64,000 bases of DNA from Actinomycetes bacterium (GTDB taxonomy: Bacteria; Actinomycetota; Actinomycetes; Actinomycetales; Microbacteriaceae), in assembly GCA_023428065.1 (NCBI GenBank), contig JAEYZI010000069.1:29838-93837 (forward strand). The letters run 5' to 3'. Below the pieces are notes generated by a model. That model saw only the letters and a list, made by a program, of their open reading frames with translations. It ran no database searches and was not told where the DNA came from. This document shows positions 17,496-26,565 of this stretch, one piece after another (the stretch's first letter is position 1; every line of letters begins with the position of its first letter). A program made the position numbers and the translations under genes.

Positions 17496-18326
17496 CTACT
17501 TCCCGAACTCGCACCACTCCGCCACCCACGTGAGCACGCGGGCCTTCAGCTCGCTCGGCATCGGCAGCTCCACCGTGCCGACGCGCGGCTCGGAGACCTC
17601 GATCGTGAAGATCGTGCCGCGCTTGTCCTCCTGCACGACGTGCGGGTCGCAGCGCTGCGGGAACAGGGGAACCTCGATACCCGTCGTGGTCGACGACGCG
17701 TCGAGTTCGAGGTCGAGCGCACGCTCGTCGCCGTTGCGCGCCGCGAACTGCAGCAGGTTCGTGGACTGGATCGCCGCGAGCACCACCTGGTCGCCCTCCC
17801 CCGTCGGCGTCGCCGTGAGGACCGCGTGCGCCGGCTCGCCCGGCGGCGACGGCGCGAACGAGGTCCAGGCGAGCTGGGCGGTGCGGGAGATGTCGAGCAT
17901 GAGGCACTCGCGCTCGTGCAGCCCGATCGTGAAGTCGTCCGCGTCGCTCAGGTCGGCCACGAGGCTCTCCCCCTCGGGCAGGGCGAAGACGAGGGCGCGG
18001 CGCACCTCGCCGCCCGCACACTGCGGCTGCGGCAGCGCGAAGCGCAGGTCGACGGTCTCCCCCGGCTGCAGCTCCACCGGCTCTGCGATGTCGACGGATG
18101 CCGCGAAGCGGGTGTCGTCCACCCGCACGGCGTCGAAGGCGAGCGTCGCATCCGAGCCGTTGTGCACACGCACCTCGGCCATCCGCTCGGCCACGTCGGA
18201 GCGCTGCTGCACGAGCACGGCCGTGACCCCCTCCGGAAGCTGCGGGCGAGCGGGCGCGCACGCGGCGAGGACCGCCGCGACCGCCGCGATCGGTACCGCG
18301 CGCCCGCGCCGGGTCACCGCGCTCAC
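17496..18326 (-). CDS. Hypothetical lipoprotein
   Basis: A 276-residue exported protein of unknown function. The GTG start overlaps the stop of the CPBP protease gene by 4 bases, and the N-terminus is a lipoprotein signal (hydrophobic run ending VLAAC, Cys23). The mature part is beta-rich with the look of an Ig-like or DUF4232-type fold, for instance VRVHNGSDATLAFDAVRV and ELQPGETVDLRF. Several cysteines (in PQPQC, HEREC, PQRC, AEWC) may form disulfides. Co-expression with a membrane protease suggests an envelope role, but nothing more specific can be said. Confidence 0.72.
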   Translation of the reverse strand: MSAVTRRGRAVPIAAVAAVLAACAPARPQLPEGVTAVLVQQRSDVAERMAEVRVHNGSDATLAFDAVRVDDTRFAASVDIAEPVELQPGETVDLRFALPQPQCAGGEVRRALVFALPEGESLVADLSDADDFTIGLHERECLMLDISRTAQLAWTSFAPSPPGEPAHAVLTATPTGEGDQVVLAAIQSTNLLQFAARNGDERALDLELDASSTTTGIEVPLFPQRCDPHVVQEDKRGTIFTIEVSEPRVGTVELPMPSELKARVLTWVAEWCEFGK

Positions 18327-19051
18327 CGCGCGTACACGAACACGAGCCCGAGGGCGTTGAACACGATGTGCGCCGCGATGCTCGCGCCCAGCCGGCGGGT
18401 GATCGCGGCGAGCAGGCCGAACACGAGGCCACTCAGCCCGGTGGTGATCGCAACGGCCGCCCAGGCGCCCGGCGCGACCGCGACGAGGTGCATGAGCACG
18501 AAGAGCGGCGTGCTCACGAGCACCGCCACCGCGATCCGGGCGGCGCGGCCGCCGCGCACGAGGCCGGAGACGCCGCGCTGCAGCAGCCCGCGGAAGAACA
18601 GCTCCTCCACGACGGGCGCCACGAGCCCGGCACCCACGGCCGCCACGAGGAGCGCGAGCGTCGGCGGCGGTGCGGACTGCCCGTCGAGGCCCGCCTGCGA
18701 GCCGCCCGTCGGCACGATGCCCTCCACCGCGAAGCGCAGCACGAGGCCGACGAGCAGACCGACGCCCACGTCGATCCACCGGATGCGCAGGCCCGCGTCG
18801 CGCTCGAGCGAGCCGTGCCCGAAGCGGCGGCCGGCGAACACGACGGCGCCGAGGAGCGGCACCCACACGATCAGGAACGTCACCAGCTGCGAGATCCAGC
18901 CCGCCTCCCCGAGCGGGGGGATGCGCGGCACGACGAGCAACAGCAGCACGAGCACCGCGAAGTAGGCGACGACCGCGGTCGTGAGTGCGCTCAGCGGGTC
19001 GCGGTAGTGCGACCGCGTGCGGGAGCGGCGTCTCGCCGGCGCGTCACTCAT
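18323..19051 (-). CDS. CPBP-family intramembrane glutamic endopeptidase (CAAX protease-like)
   Basis: A 242-residue polytopic membrane protein. The catalytic signature EEVLFRG-type motif is present as VEELFFRGLLQRG (Glu149-Glu150), followed by LMHL with a conserved His and a third motif with His and Asn (AAHIVFNALG) near the C-terminus. These three motifs define the CPBP/Rce1-like intramembrane protease family. Substrates in bacteria are mostly unknown; some members act in bacteriocin self-immunity. It leads a two-gene operon with the lipoprotein. Confidence 0.88.
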   Translation of the reverse strand: MSDAPARRRSRTRSHYRDPLSALTTAVVAYFAVLVLLLLVVPRIPPLGEAGWISQLVTFLIVWVPLLGAVVFAGRRFGHGSLERDAGLRIRWIDVGVGLLVGLVLRFAVEGIVPTGGSQAGLDGQSAPPPTLALLVAAVGAGLVAPVVEELFFRGLLQRGVSGLVRGGRAARIAVAVLVSTPLFVLMHLVAVAPGAWAAVAITTGLSGLVFGLLAAITRRLGASIAAHIVFNALGLVFVYAR

Positions 19052-19057
19052 GCGCCC

Positions 19058-19063
19058 ACGTTA
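19058..19063 (-). promoter_or_regulatory. -10 element (TAACGT) for the CPBP protease operon
   Basis: Minus-strand TAACGT lies exactly six bases (GGGCGC) before the ATG at 19051, predicting a leaderless transcript. Confidence 0.5.
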
Positions 19064-19082
19064 GCCATCGTGCGGGCACACG

Positions 19083-19117
19083 ACGAGGGCCCCGTCGACT
19101 GACGACGGGGCCCTCGT
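19083..19117 (-). terminator. Rho-independent-type hairpin after the surface protein gene
   Basis: A perfect 15-bp inverted repeat (ACGAGGGCCCCGTCG and its complement) around a 5-base loop starts 14 bases past the surface-protein stop codon. It insulates that gene from the CPBP operon downstream. No clear T-tract follows. Confidence 0.8.
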
Positions 19118-19130
19118 GCGTTGAATCCGT

Positions 19131-19655
19131 TCAGCGGTGCTCGACGAGCTCCGGCTTGCGGCTGCGCCGCACCGCGGAGACCGAGATGAGCGCGATCGCG
19201 CCGAGTCCGACGGCACCGACGGCGCCCCAGATGAGCACGGGCGGCACGTCGGCGCCCGTCGCCGCGACCGACACCGTGATGAGGGTGCTGGCCGACCCGC
19301 TCTGCGCGCCGGTGGCGGTGAGCGTGTAGGTGCCCGTCGCGTTGCTCGGCAGCGTGACGGTGACACTCGCGACGCCGGCTCCGTCGGCGTTCTTCGTGAG
19401 CGACGTCGATGTGACGGCGGCGACGGCGGCGAGCGTGGCGCCCGCGCCGTTCTCACCCGTGAGCGTGAACGTCACCGGCTCGTTCGGCTGGAAGTTCGTG
19501 AACGAGAAGGTGGCGGTGCCGCCCGGAGCGACGGCGGTCGGACCGCCCCCACCTCCGCCCGGCGGGTACGGTGCCGCGGTCGCGGCTGCTGCTGCACCTC
19601 CGAAGGTGATCGCGATGGCGGCGACGAACGCCGCGATTGTCTTCTTGAACTTCAT
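19131..19655 (-). CDS. Small exported surface protein with a sortase-like C-terminal anchor
   Basis: A 174-residue protein. It has an N-terminal signal peptide (MKFKKTIAAFVAAIAI... ending near TAAPYPPGG), a glycine/proline-rich segment, and one Ig-like beta-domain (VAPGGTATFSFTNFQPNEP onward). The C-terminus holds VAATG at 130-134, a hydrophobic helix and the basic tail RRSRK, the layout of a cell-wall sorting signal. VAATG resembles the LAxTG motif of class E sortases of high-GC Gram-positives, though its first residue is Val. No sortase gene is in the window. A stem-loop in the leader (19665-19680) and a strong terminator flank it. Confidence 0.75.
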   Translation of the reverse strand: MKFKKTIAAFVAAIAITFGGAAAAATAAPYPPGGGGGGPTAVAPGGTATFSFTNFQPNEPVTFTLTGENGAGATLAAVAAVTSTSLTKNADGAGVASVTVTLPSNATGTYTLTATGAQSGSASTLITVSVAATGADVPPVLIWGAVGAVGLGAIALISVSAVRRSRKPELVEHR

Positions 19656-19664
19656 GATGGTGTC

Positions 19665-19680
19665 TTGCGCCGAGGCGCAA
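19665..19680 (-). other. Stem-loop in the 5' leader of the surface protein gene
   Basis: TTGCGCC-GA-GGCGCAA is a perfect inverted repeat of 7 bp ending about 10 bases before the ATG at 19655. It could shield the ribosome-binding site or act as an operator. Nothing else is recognisable between 19681 and 19746. Confidence 0.35.
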
Positions 19681-19746
19681 TCTCCTCACATCGATCCGGT
19701 CGACGCCGCCCCCACGGCAACGCATGTGCGTGGACTTTACTCCGCA

Positions 19747-21528
19747 TCAGCAACTGAGGGAACGGTGTCGCGTTTCCGAGTCGTTAAGAGTCGGTGTGAG
19801 TTCCACGGTCACCGGGCCGCGCTCGCGCGCTGTGCCGAGGAACTCGTAGACGAGCGTGACGCTGTCTCCCGGCCCGAGTTCGGTGGGCACGACGACCGCC
19901 GGTCGCCCGCGGTCGAGCGCGGCGAAACCGGCCGCCTGCTCGCCGGATGCGGCATCCGTCACCCCCTGGTTGTCGGAGTCGACGGGGCCGTAGACGCCGA
20001 CGAGGGTCTTGATGCGCCCCGGCTCCACCCCGAACGCGCCTGCCCCCGTGACGTAGGCGGGCAGCGAGGTGGCGGCATCCGCCGGCGCGTCGTTTCGGAG
20101 GGTGACGGTGACGCGGTAGGTGGGGCGGCCGTCGGCGTGGCAGACGCCGGATGCGAGGGTCACCCGGGTGTCGAGGTAGTAGTCCATCTTGGCGCCCGTG
20201 CCGTCGTTGAGGTAGACGCCGAGGCGGGGCCCGTCGCTGTTGTCGGCCGGGAGCATCCCCGAGAGCGTCGTGCCGAGCACGTACTCCTGGTCGTCGTCGC
20301 GCGCGTTCCAGATGCGCACGCGCCCCTCGTCGCCGCCGCGCACGAGCGCCGTCACGAGGGCCTTCGCATCCGCCTGCCCGCTCGTGACCGCCCCGAACAC
20401 CGCCTGAGCGGCGGCCGCGAAGAACGCGTCCTGGGCGCGCGGCTCGGGGTAGCGGACGTACGCGTCGCTCAGCAGGGTCGCGACGGCCGTGTCGGCGGTG
20501 AGGGTCAGATCCCCCACCTGCACGGGGCCCGTGGCCTCGAGGAGGTACGACAGCAGAACGGGGTCGACGGCGACGACGGCGTCGACGGTGCCGCCCATCC
20601 GCTGCTCCCACATGGCCTTCGCGAGCTCGCCGCTCGTGTCGAACCACGGCGGCAGGTTGACGTCTTGGATGTACTCGCCCGTGATGTCGCCGTAGAGGGA
20701 TGCGGTGGGCGCGTCGAGGGGCAGCACGGGCGCGTCGAACGGCGGGCTGAAGTCGGTCGTGGAGGCCTGGGCTGCGAGCTGCACCTTGCCCCCGGTCGCC
20801 GAGACGAGGGCGAGCGCACCGCTCACCCCGCCCGAGGAACGCAGCTCGGCGTTGTTCTGGATGAGCACGAGGGTGGTGCGCGGGCCGTCCTGGCCGAGCA
20901 TCGCCGGGAGCAGGTGACTGGTGCGGTCGAGGGCGTCGACCGAGCCGGTGACCTCGTCGACCATGCCGAGCATCTGCTCGACCGCGTCGCGCACGGGGCC
21001 GACCGTGGCGCCCACGTCGATCGCGTCGGCCTGTCGGCGCGCGTCGGCCATCGCGTCGTTCGCGAGCGCGACGTCGGGCTGGATGGCGACGATCGGCGCG
21101 AGGTCGATCGCGCCGTCGACCACGGCGAACGCCTCCGGGTCGAACCGCGCCGCGGCGCTCAGCAGCGGATCGATACCCCTGTCGGTGAGGGTCGTCGCGA
21201 TCTCGGTGACCTGCCGCACGGCGGCGAGGTTGGGGCCGACCCACGGCACGAACTCGGTGATGCGCCACACCGGGTCGTGCGTCATGTCGTGGGCGGCCGC
21301 CGCGTGCTGCTTGAGCTCGGCGACGAGGGGGCCCGTCTCGCTCGTGCGGCCGTCGACCACCGCCTCCCGCAGCTCCCGCACGGCGGGGAGTGTCGCGGTG
21401 AGCTCGTCGCGCGCGATGAGACCCCGCACGACGATCCAGCCCGTCCACACGAGCAGCACCGCGACACCCGCGAGCACGACCCACCGCACCCAGGTGCGCG
21501 GGCGCTGAGCGCGGTGCGCGAGAGCCAT
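19747..21528 (-). CDS. DUF4012 domain-containing membrane protein of the exopolysaccharide locus
   Basis: A 593-residue protein with one N-terminal transmembrane helix (about residues 17-37) and a large extracytoplasmic part that matches the actinobacterial DUF4012 family, for example VLIQNNAELRSSGGVSGALALV in the middle. The biochemical role is not known, but these genes recur inside or beside polysaccharide and glycan export loci. It is the last gene of the long minus-strand operon, 24 bases after the Wzy-like gene, and may act in assembly or anchoring of the polymer outside the membrane. Confidence 0.82.
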   Translation of the reverse strand: MALAHRAQRPRTWVRWVVLAGVAVLLVWTGWIVVRGLIARDELTATLPAVRELREAVVDGRTSETGPLVAELKQHAAAAHDMTHDPVWRITEFVPWVGPNLAAVRQVTEIATTLTDRGIDPLLSAAARFDPEAFAVVDGAIDLAPIVAIQPDVALANDAMADARRQADAIDVGATVGPVRDAVEQMLGMVDEVTGSVDALDRTSHLLPAMLGQDGPRTTLVLIQNNAELRSSGGVSGALALVSATGGKVQLAAQASTTDFSPPFDAPVLPLDAPTASLYGDITGEYIQDVNLPPWFDTSGELAKAMWEQRMGGTVDAVVAVDPVLLSYLLEATGPVQVGDLTLTADTAVATLLSDAYVRYPEPRAQDAFFAAAAQAVFGAVTSGQADAKALVTALVRGGDEGRVRIWNARDDDQEYVLGTTLSGMLPADNSDGPRLGVYLNDGTGAKMDYYLDTRVTLASGVCHADGRPTYRVTVTLRNDAPADAATSLPAYVTGAGAFGVEPGRIKTLVGVYGPVDSDNQGVTDAASGEQAAGFAALDRGRPAVVVPTELGPGDSVTLVYEFLGTARERGPVTVELTPTLNDSETRHRSLSC

Positions 21529-21552
21529 GTCGTCCGTCCCGGTGGCCCGATG

Positions 21553-22941
21553 TCAGTCGTGCGCGCCGCGAGAACGGTACCCGCGACGCGGTTCGAGGCT
21601 ACCCAATCGCTGAGCCAGGATCTCTCCCCCGCGCGTCGGCTCGAGTCGCCCGTGCGCTCCCTCGCTCGCGCTCGCACCTGCGGCTCCTTCTGCCGTGCGC
21701 CGCAATGCGAGACCCACGAACATGAACGCGACGTAGGTGGGCGGCAGGGCCTCGAGGGACGACCCCGTGATGCCCATCCCGAGCACCACGCCCACGGCGC
21801 CCACGGCAATCTCCGTCCGCGGGTCGCCTCGCCGAAGGTTCCGGACGACCGCGATCGCGAGGCCGAGCCACGCGAGACCGCCCAGCAAGCCCCCCTCGAC
21901 GAGGATCTTCAGGAGGACGTTGTGAGACGTCACGTGCTCCCCGCCTGCGAAGAAGACGCCCAGTGTGTCTCCGGCGGATCCCGCCCCCCATCCGATGACA
22001 GGCGACGACAAGAAGAGGCCGAAGCCTTCTCGGTACCCGTCGAAGCGCCCGAGGAACCGGCGATCCGTCGAGAACCCGGCAATCGAATCGACCATCTGCG
22101 ACACCCCTGGAGCGACGGCATCGATCACCGCGAACACGATCACGCCGAGCAGCAGCAGCGCCGCCAGCCTCCGGACCACGCGACCGAGGGTTCGAGACGT
22201 CAGGATGATCGCACAGATGGCGACGAGAAGCGCCACGTAGGCGGTCCTGACCGCGGTGAGGTAGACGGCGACGCCCCCCAGCCCGATGGCCAGCGGCGCG
22301 CCGATGCGATGTTCCCTGATCCGCACCACGCCCCACACGACCAGGAGGAGTGCGGCGATCGCGACGTGGAACGGCCCCGCGAATACACCCTGCAGGCGCT
22401 GGATCCCGTCGATGGAACTCGTGTACATATCGGCGGAGCGGACGACGATGGTCTGCTCCCACTGGGGCGCGAACACATGCAGTGCGATGGAGGCCCCCAC
22501 GGCGAGTGCGAGCACCTTCACCACGCTCATTTCCACCGCATCGAGCAGAGGGCGAGGGACCGCCACTCCGAGGACGAGCCCGAAGAGGCAGAACACGGTC
22601 TTCCTCAGACCGAGGAGCCCCACGTCGAGACCCGGGATGTTCGGGTGGAACATGAAGAGGAACCAGAGCAGGCCGATGACGGTGACCCAGATGACCACCG
22701 CCGCTCCCCTGCGGTCGTCGGCGCGCTGAAGAAGCCAGGCCGCATAGCTGCCGACGATCACGAGCACCTGAACCGTGAGGGCGACCGAGGTCGGCACAAC
22801 GCTGCCGAACATGATGAGCAGCAGGATCAGGGTCAGCCACCGGGGCGTCGCGTCGCTCCGGCGGGGCCAGACGAGCCACACGAAGACCAGCGAGACGACC
22901 GCTCCCGCGAGAAGCAATCCGGATCCGGTCCCGACGAGCAT
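21553..22941 (-). CDS. Wzy/WaaL-like O-antigen polymerase or ligase
   Basis: A 462-residue protein with about 12 hydrophobic segments and a long extracytoplasmic loop in the second half (WGAGSAGDTLGVFFAGGEHVTSHN), where Wzy/WaaL-type proteins carry catalytic Arg and His residues. These enzymes join lipid-linked repeat units into polysaccharide or transfer the chain to an acceptor. It lies 12 bases after the nucleotide-sugar dehydrogenase and upstream of the DUF4012 gene in one operon. Codon use here is a little less GC-extreme than in housekeeping neighbours, as often in glycan loci. Confidence 0.8.
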   Translation of the reverse strand: MLVGTGSGLLLAGAVVSLVFVWLVWPRRSDATPRWLTLILLLIMFGSVVPTSVALTVQVLVIVGSYAAWLLQRADDRRGAAVVIWVTVIGLLWFLFMFHPNIPGLDVGLLGLRKTVFCLFGLVLGVAVPRPLLDAVEMSVVKVLALAVGASIALHVFAPQWEQTIVVRSADMYTSSIDGIQRLQGVFAGPFHVAIAALLLVVWGVVRIREHRIGAPLAIGLGGVAVYLTAVRTAYVALLVAICAIILTSRTLGRVVRRLAALLLLGVIVFAVIDAVAPGVSQMVDSIAGFSTDRRFLGRFDGYREGFGLFLSSPVIGWGAGSAGDTLGVFFAGGEHVTSHNVLLKILVEGGLLGGLAWLGLAIAVVRNLRRGDPRTEIAVGAVGVVLGMGITGSSLEALPPTYVAFMFVGLALRRTAEGAAGASASEGAHGRLEPTRGGEILAQRLGSLEPRRGYRSRGAHD

Positions 22942-22953
22942 CCGAGTGGCCTG

Positions 22954-24213
22954 TCAGTAGCGCTCGATGCGATCCCCGGGTCGGAGCGCGTCACGGGTGT
23001 CGAGCACGTCCACCAGCCCCTCCTGAAGCAGGGACAGGTCGAACACGTCATGATCGGTGACGAGCACGCATGCGTCCGCCCGGCGGATCGTCGGCTCGTC
23101 GAGCTGGACCCGCTCCACACCAGCGGGCCACAGCGCGTCGTCGACGTGAGGGTCGGCACCCATCACGGTCGCGCCGAGCTCATGGAGGAGCTCGATGATC
23201 CGATGCGCGGGTGCCTCCCGCACGTCGCCCGAGTTCCGCTTGTAGGCGAGTCCCGCGAGGAGGATCCGTGACCCGTTCACCGCCATGCGCCGCCCGTTCA
23301 GCATGCTCGCCAGACGCTGCACCACGTAGTCGGGCATGTGCTCGTTGACATCGTTGGCGAGCTCGACGAACCGGAAGGTCTGACCGAGCCGGCGCTTCAC
23401 CTCCCACGAGAGGAAGCTCGGGTCGACCGGAAGGCAGTGACCTCCCACCCCCGGGCCCGGCGTGAACGGCATGAAGCCGAACGGCTTGGTGCTCGCCGCC
23501 CTGATCGACTCCCAGATGTCCACTCCGAGCTGATGCGCGAAGATCGCCATCTCGTTCACGAGGGCGATGTTCACGTGCCGGAACGTGTTCTCGAGAAGCT
23601 TGGCGAGTTCGGCCTCGCGGGTGCCGCTCGTCGCGATCGTCGACTCCACGAGGTCGCTGTAGAACTCCTCCACACGCGCCAGCGATTCCGCGTCGATTCC
23701 CGACACGAGCTTCGGCGTGTTGGTGAGCCTCCAGTGTTTGTTGCCCGGGTCGATGCGTTCGGGACTGTAGCCGAGGAAGAAGTCCACGCCCGCGGTCAAG
23801 CCGGAGCCGCGCTCGAGCTCGGGGAGGAGGAGTTCCTCGGTCGTGCCGGGGTAGGTGGTGGACTCCAGGACGACCGTCGCCCCGCGTGTGAGGTGGGGCG
23901 CGAGACTCCTGCCCGCCGATGAGATGAAGGAGAGATCCGGCGTCGCCTCCCGCAGCGGGGTAGGCACCGCGATGATCGCGACGTCGAAACCGGCAGCGTC
24001 CTCATACGAGGTGGTGGGGATCAGTCGCCCCGCTGCGACCTTGTCCCGCACGTCGTCCGAGGTGATGTCCTCGATGTACGAGCGTCCATCCCTCAGGGCC
24101 TCGATGCGCCGCTCGTCGAGGTCGAGGGCGACGACGGTGTGCCCGACCTCCGCGGCGCGAACGGCGAGCGGCAGACCCACGTAGCCCTGCCCGATGACCA
24201 CTACTCGTGACAT
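22954..24213 (-). CDS. Nucleotide-sugar dehydrogenase (WecC/WbpA-type)
   Basis: A 419-residue UDP-sugar 6-dehydrogenase homologue. The NAD-binding GQGYVG motif is at the N-terminus (residues 8-13) and the catalytic Cys260 is in GGHCLPVDP. The block GRSYIEDI near residues 50-57 is typical of UDP-N-acetyl-hexosamine dehydrogenases rather than plain UDP-glucose dehydrogenase, which is encoded separately at 33413. The product would be an N-acetylated hexosaminuronate donor for the polymer; the exact substrate is inferred. The ATG at 24213 was chosen since it places the Rossmann motif at the N-terminus. Confidence 0.88.
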   Translation of the reverse strand: MSRVVVIGQGYVGLPLAVRAAEVGHTVVALDLDERRIEALRDGRSYIEDITSDDVRDKVAAGRLIPTTSYEDAAGFDVAIIAVPTPLREATPDLSFISSAGRSLAPHLTRGATVVLESTTYPGTTEELLLPELERGSGLTAGVDFFLGYSPERIDPGNKHWRLTNTPKLVSGIDAESLARVEEFYSDLVESTIATSGTREAELAKLLENTFRHVNIALVNEMAIFAHQLGVDIWESIRAASTKPFGFMPFTPGPGVGGHCLPVDPSFLSWEVKRRLGQTFRFVELANDVNEHMPDYVVQRLASMLNGRRMAVNGSRILLAGLAYKRNSGDVREAPAHRIIELLHELGATVMGADPHVDDALWPAGVERVQLDEPTIRRADACVLVTDHDVFDLSLLQEGLVDVLDTRDALRPGDRIERY

Positions 24214-24241
24214 GCGCACCCTCCTCATCCTGGGTGACAGC

Positions 24242-25462
24242 TCACCCCTGCGCCACCCGCCGACGCGCAACACGGCGCAACGCCAGCAACTGCCAACCCA
24301 GCACGACCGCCTCCGCAAGGGCCTCGCCGACGAGCGCGCCGAACGTTCCGAGGGCCCGCGCAGCGACGAGGATCGCCGTCACCCCGACCGCCGCACCCGC
24401 GATCGCCGAGTTGCTGACCGAGCCCACCGAACGATAGGCGACGAGCGCGATTCCCCCGACCGCGCGCGACGCGCACGTGAGGGCGACGACGACGGCGGAC
24501 ATCACGAGAACCTCACCGGGAAGCGCCAGCTCTCCCGCGAACACGATGTGCGCGGCGACGGGAGCGACGACGATCCAGAGCCCTCCCGCCAGGAGCCCGA
24601 GTGCCGCGTTCGCGACGATGGCGATCGTCACCCGGTCGGATCTCTCCCGCGCACGCACGTCGCGCGTCGCCCAGTGCAGGAACGCGCTGGGGATCGCGGC
24701 CAACAGGGCCAGCAGCATCCGCTGGAGGCGCTCGATCGCCGCGAACGTCGCCACCGCGCCAGGCGCGACGAGCGCGACGAGCGCGACGGGAAGAGCGATG
24801 TACACGGCGCTCGCAGCGCGACCGCGGAGGGCGACCATCTGCGCGCGGATGCCGGCCCAGCTGCGGCGCGCCGTGAGCCGCACGCGCGGATACGGGCGCC
24901 CCGTCACAAGGGTGCACGCGACGACCGGAGACAACAGGTTGGCGACCAGCAGGCTCACGCCGTAGACGATGAGCGGGGCGCCCGCGTGGATCGCCAGGGC
25001 GGCAACGCCCGCCGCCGCCAGCTTCGGCGTCGAGTCGGTGAGCAGGATGAGGGCGGGGCGCCCGATCCCGATGAAGTACCACGACATCGACAACCCGAGC
25101 AGCGCACCGGCGACGGCCGTGACCGCCGCCTCGACGGGGAACGCCGGCGCGAGGAGCGCGGCGACGAGTCCGGAGAGTGGCACGGTGAGCGGCAGAAGCA
25201 TCGTCTTGAGCGCGAGGGCGAGGCGGAACGTCGTCACACGCGACCGCTCTCCCGCACGGGCCACACGCACGGGCCCGTCGAGCGCCCACCCCAGCTCGCC
25301 GAGCACCGAGAGTCCCATCCCCACCGAGAGCCCGACGGCGACCGCCGCCCACCCGTCGAGTCCGTATCGCTCGGTGACCGCCGGGATGGCGACGAGCGAC
25401 GCGACGGCCGAGACCACAGGCACGAGCGCGAAGACGGCGATCCTCCCGATGAGCGACCTCAC
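24242..25462 (-). CDS. Wzx-like oligosaccharide flippase (MOP superfamily)
   Basis: A 406-residue polytopic protein with about 12 hydrophobic segments and no soluble domain, of a length usual for Wzx flippases, which move undecaprenyl-linked repeat units across the membrane. The N-terminal helix (IGRIAVFALVPVVSAVASLVAIP) and following amphipathic region resemble polysaccharide biosynthesis proteins of the MOP superfamily. The GTG start overlaps the upstream glycosyltransferase stop in a GTGA junction. Assignment rests on topology and context, since the family is poorly conserved in sequence. Confidence 0.75.
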   Translation of the reverse strand: MRSLIGRIAVFALVPVVSAVASLVAIPAVTERYGLDGWAAVAVGLSVGMGLSVLGELGWALDGPVRVARAGERSRVTTFRLALALKTMLLPLTVPLSGLVAALLAPAFPVEAAVTAVAGALLGLSMSWYFIGIGRPALILLTDSTPKLAAAGVAALAIHAGAPLIVYGVSLLVANLLSPVVACTLVTGRPYPRVRLTARRSWAGIRAQMVALRGRAASAVYIALPVALVALVAPGAVATFAAIERLQRMLLALLAAIPSAFLHWATRDVRARERSDRVTIAIVANAALGLLAGGLWIVVAPVAAHIVFAGELALPGEVLVMSAVVVALTCASRAVGGIALVAYRSVGSVSNSAIAGAAVGVTAILVAARALGTFGALVGEALAEAVVLGWQLLALRRVARRRVAQG

Positions 25463-26562
25463 GGCAACTCCAGACCGAGACCGTCCGTGACCATCCGCCC
25501 CACAGCACCGCGGACGACGTCGACGGAAAGCCGTTCCTGCCAGATGCTCCGCAGCCCCGCACCCGCGCGCGCCAGCCGCTCCTGCGTCCCGGGGCCACCG
25601 AGCAGTCGGCCGAGCTGCGACCAATCGTCGACCCGGATGAGGTGCTCGGCGAAGTACTCCTCGAGCACCGTCGTCGGCGTGGCAGCGATGGGAGTCGACG
25701 CGGCGGCCGCGTCGATGGCCTTCGCGGGCAGCTGCAGGTCCGCCGCCGCCGAGGATCGCGACATCGGAAGGACTGCCACATCGACCTGGGCGTACGCCTG
25801 CGACAGCGGGGTGTCCGGGGCGAGGGTGCGCCAGCGGTCCTCGAATCCCGCGGGCGCCCGCATCCCGGCCTGGGCGAACGTCACCAGCTCGAGCGCCGGG
25901 TCCCCGCGGAGCGCCGCGACCAGCTCGTCGAAGCCCTTATGAGCGCGCATCGTGCCCATGAACCCGATGCGCGTCCGCCCGGATCGCGGCACCCCGGAGA
26001 CCCCCGCCTCGACGGTGAGATCGGGTCGGGCGTGCGGCACGCGCACCGTCGAAGGAGGCAACCCCAGGCTCGCTGCGAGCGCGTCGCTCGCGCTCGTGAA
26101 CGCATCCGCGCGAGCGACGACCGTCTTCTGCGCTCGAGCCACCCGCTCCGGCGAACCGGGACGCAGCGGATGCAGACGCAGGCGATTGCCCACCCCTTCG
26201 GCGACGAACTCACGCGCGAGCCGGATGTCGTGGTCGTCGAAGTCGGCGATCACGGGCACCCGCGAGTCGAGGCGGCGCACGAGTTCGGCAGCGAAGGGGT
26301 ACCCCTTGGAGATCCACACGAGCGGCAGCCGACCGGTGGCTGCCTCATCCGACAGGCCCCGCACGGCAGGGACGAGGGCAGCCCGCGACATCGGGAAGAC
26401 AGGGACGCTCGATGACGACGCGCCGGGCCACGTCGCCCGGGCGGGCGGCCCCCAGATCTCGACACGCACGCCATGCGGAGCCACTGCCGCGAGTGTGAGC
26501 GCGCGCCCAAGCGCGTTGCTGCTCAATGAGGCAGCGACGACGACGATCCGCTCGACGACCAC
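25459..26562 (-). CDS. Glycosyltransferase, GT-B fold, GT4-like (exopolysaccharide locus)
   Basis: A 367-residue cytoplasmic protein. The C-terminal half has GT4-type features: IGFMGTMRAHKGFDELV (donor-domain entry), a VAVLPMSR block, and LPAKAIDAAAASTPIAATP, where the usual EX7E region of retaining GT4 enzymes is degenerate. It would add one sugar to the lipid-linked repeat unit. The gene is 3 bases after the preceding glycosyltransferase and overlaps the flippase by 4 bases. Donor and acceptor are unknown. Confidence 0.8.
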   Translation of the reverse strand: MVVERIVVVAASLSSNALGRALTLAAVAPHGVRVEIWGPPARATWPGASSSSVPVFPMSRAALVPAVRGLSDEAATGRLPLVWISKGYPFAAELVRRLDSRVPVIADFDDHDIRLAREFVAEGVGNRLRLHPLRPGSPERVARAQKTVVARADAFTSASDALAASLGLPPSTVRVPHARPDLTVEAGVSGVPRSGRTRIGFMGTMRAHKGFDELVAALRGDPALELVTFAQAGMRAPAGFEDRWRTLAPDTPLSQAYAQVDVAVLPMSRSSAAADLQLPAKAIDAAAASTPIAATPTTVLEEYFAEHLIRVDDWSQLGRLLGGPGTQERLARAGAGLRSIWQERLSVDVVRGAVGRMVTDGLGLELP

Positions 26563-26565
26563 GCG

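Noticed and set aside
19330..23271. A 1313-codon open frame on the plus strand opposite the DUF4012, Wzy and dehydrogenase genes
   Set aside because: Low-complexity Arg/His/Glu-rich product and exact mirror of well-supported minus-strand genes in the exopolysaccharide operon.
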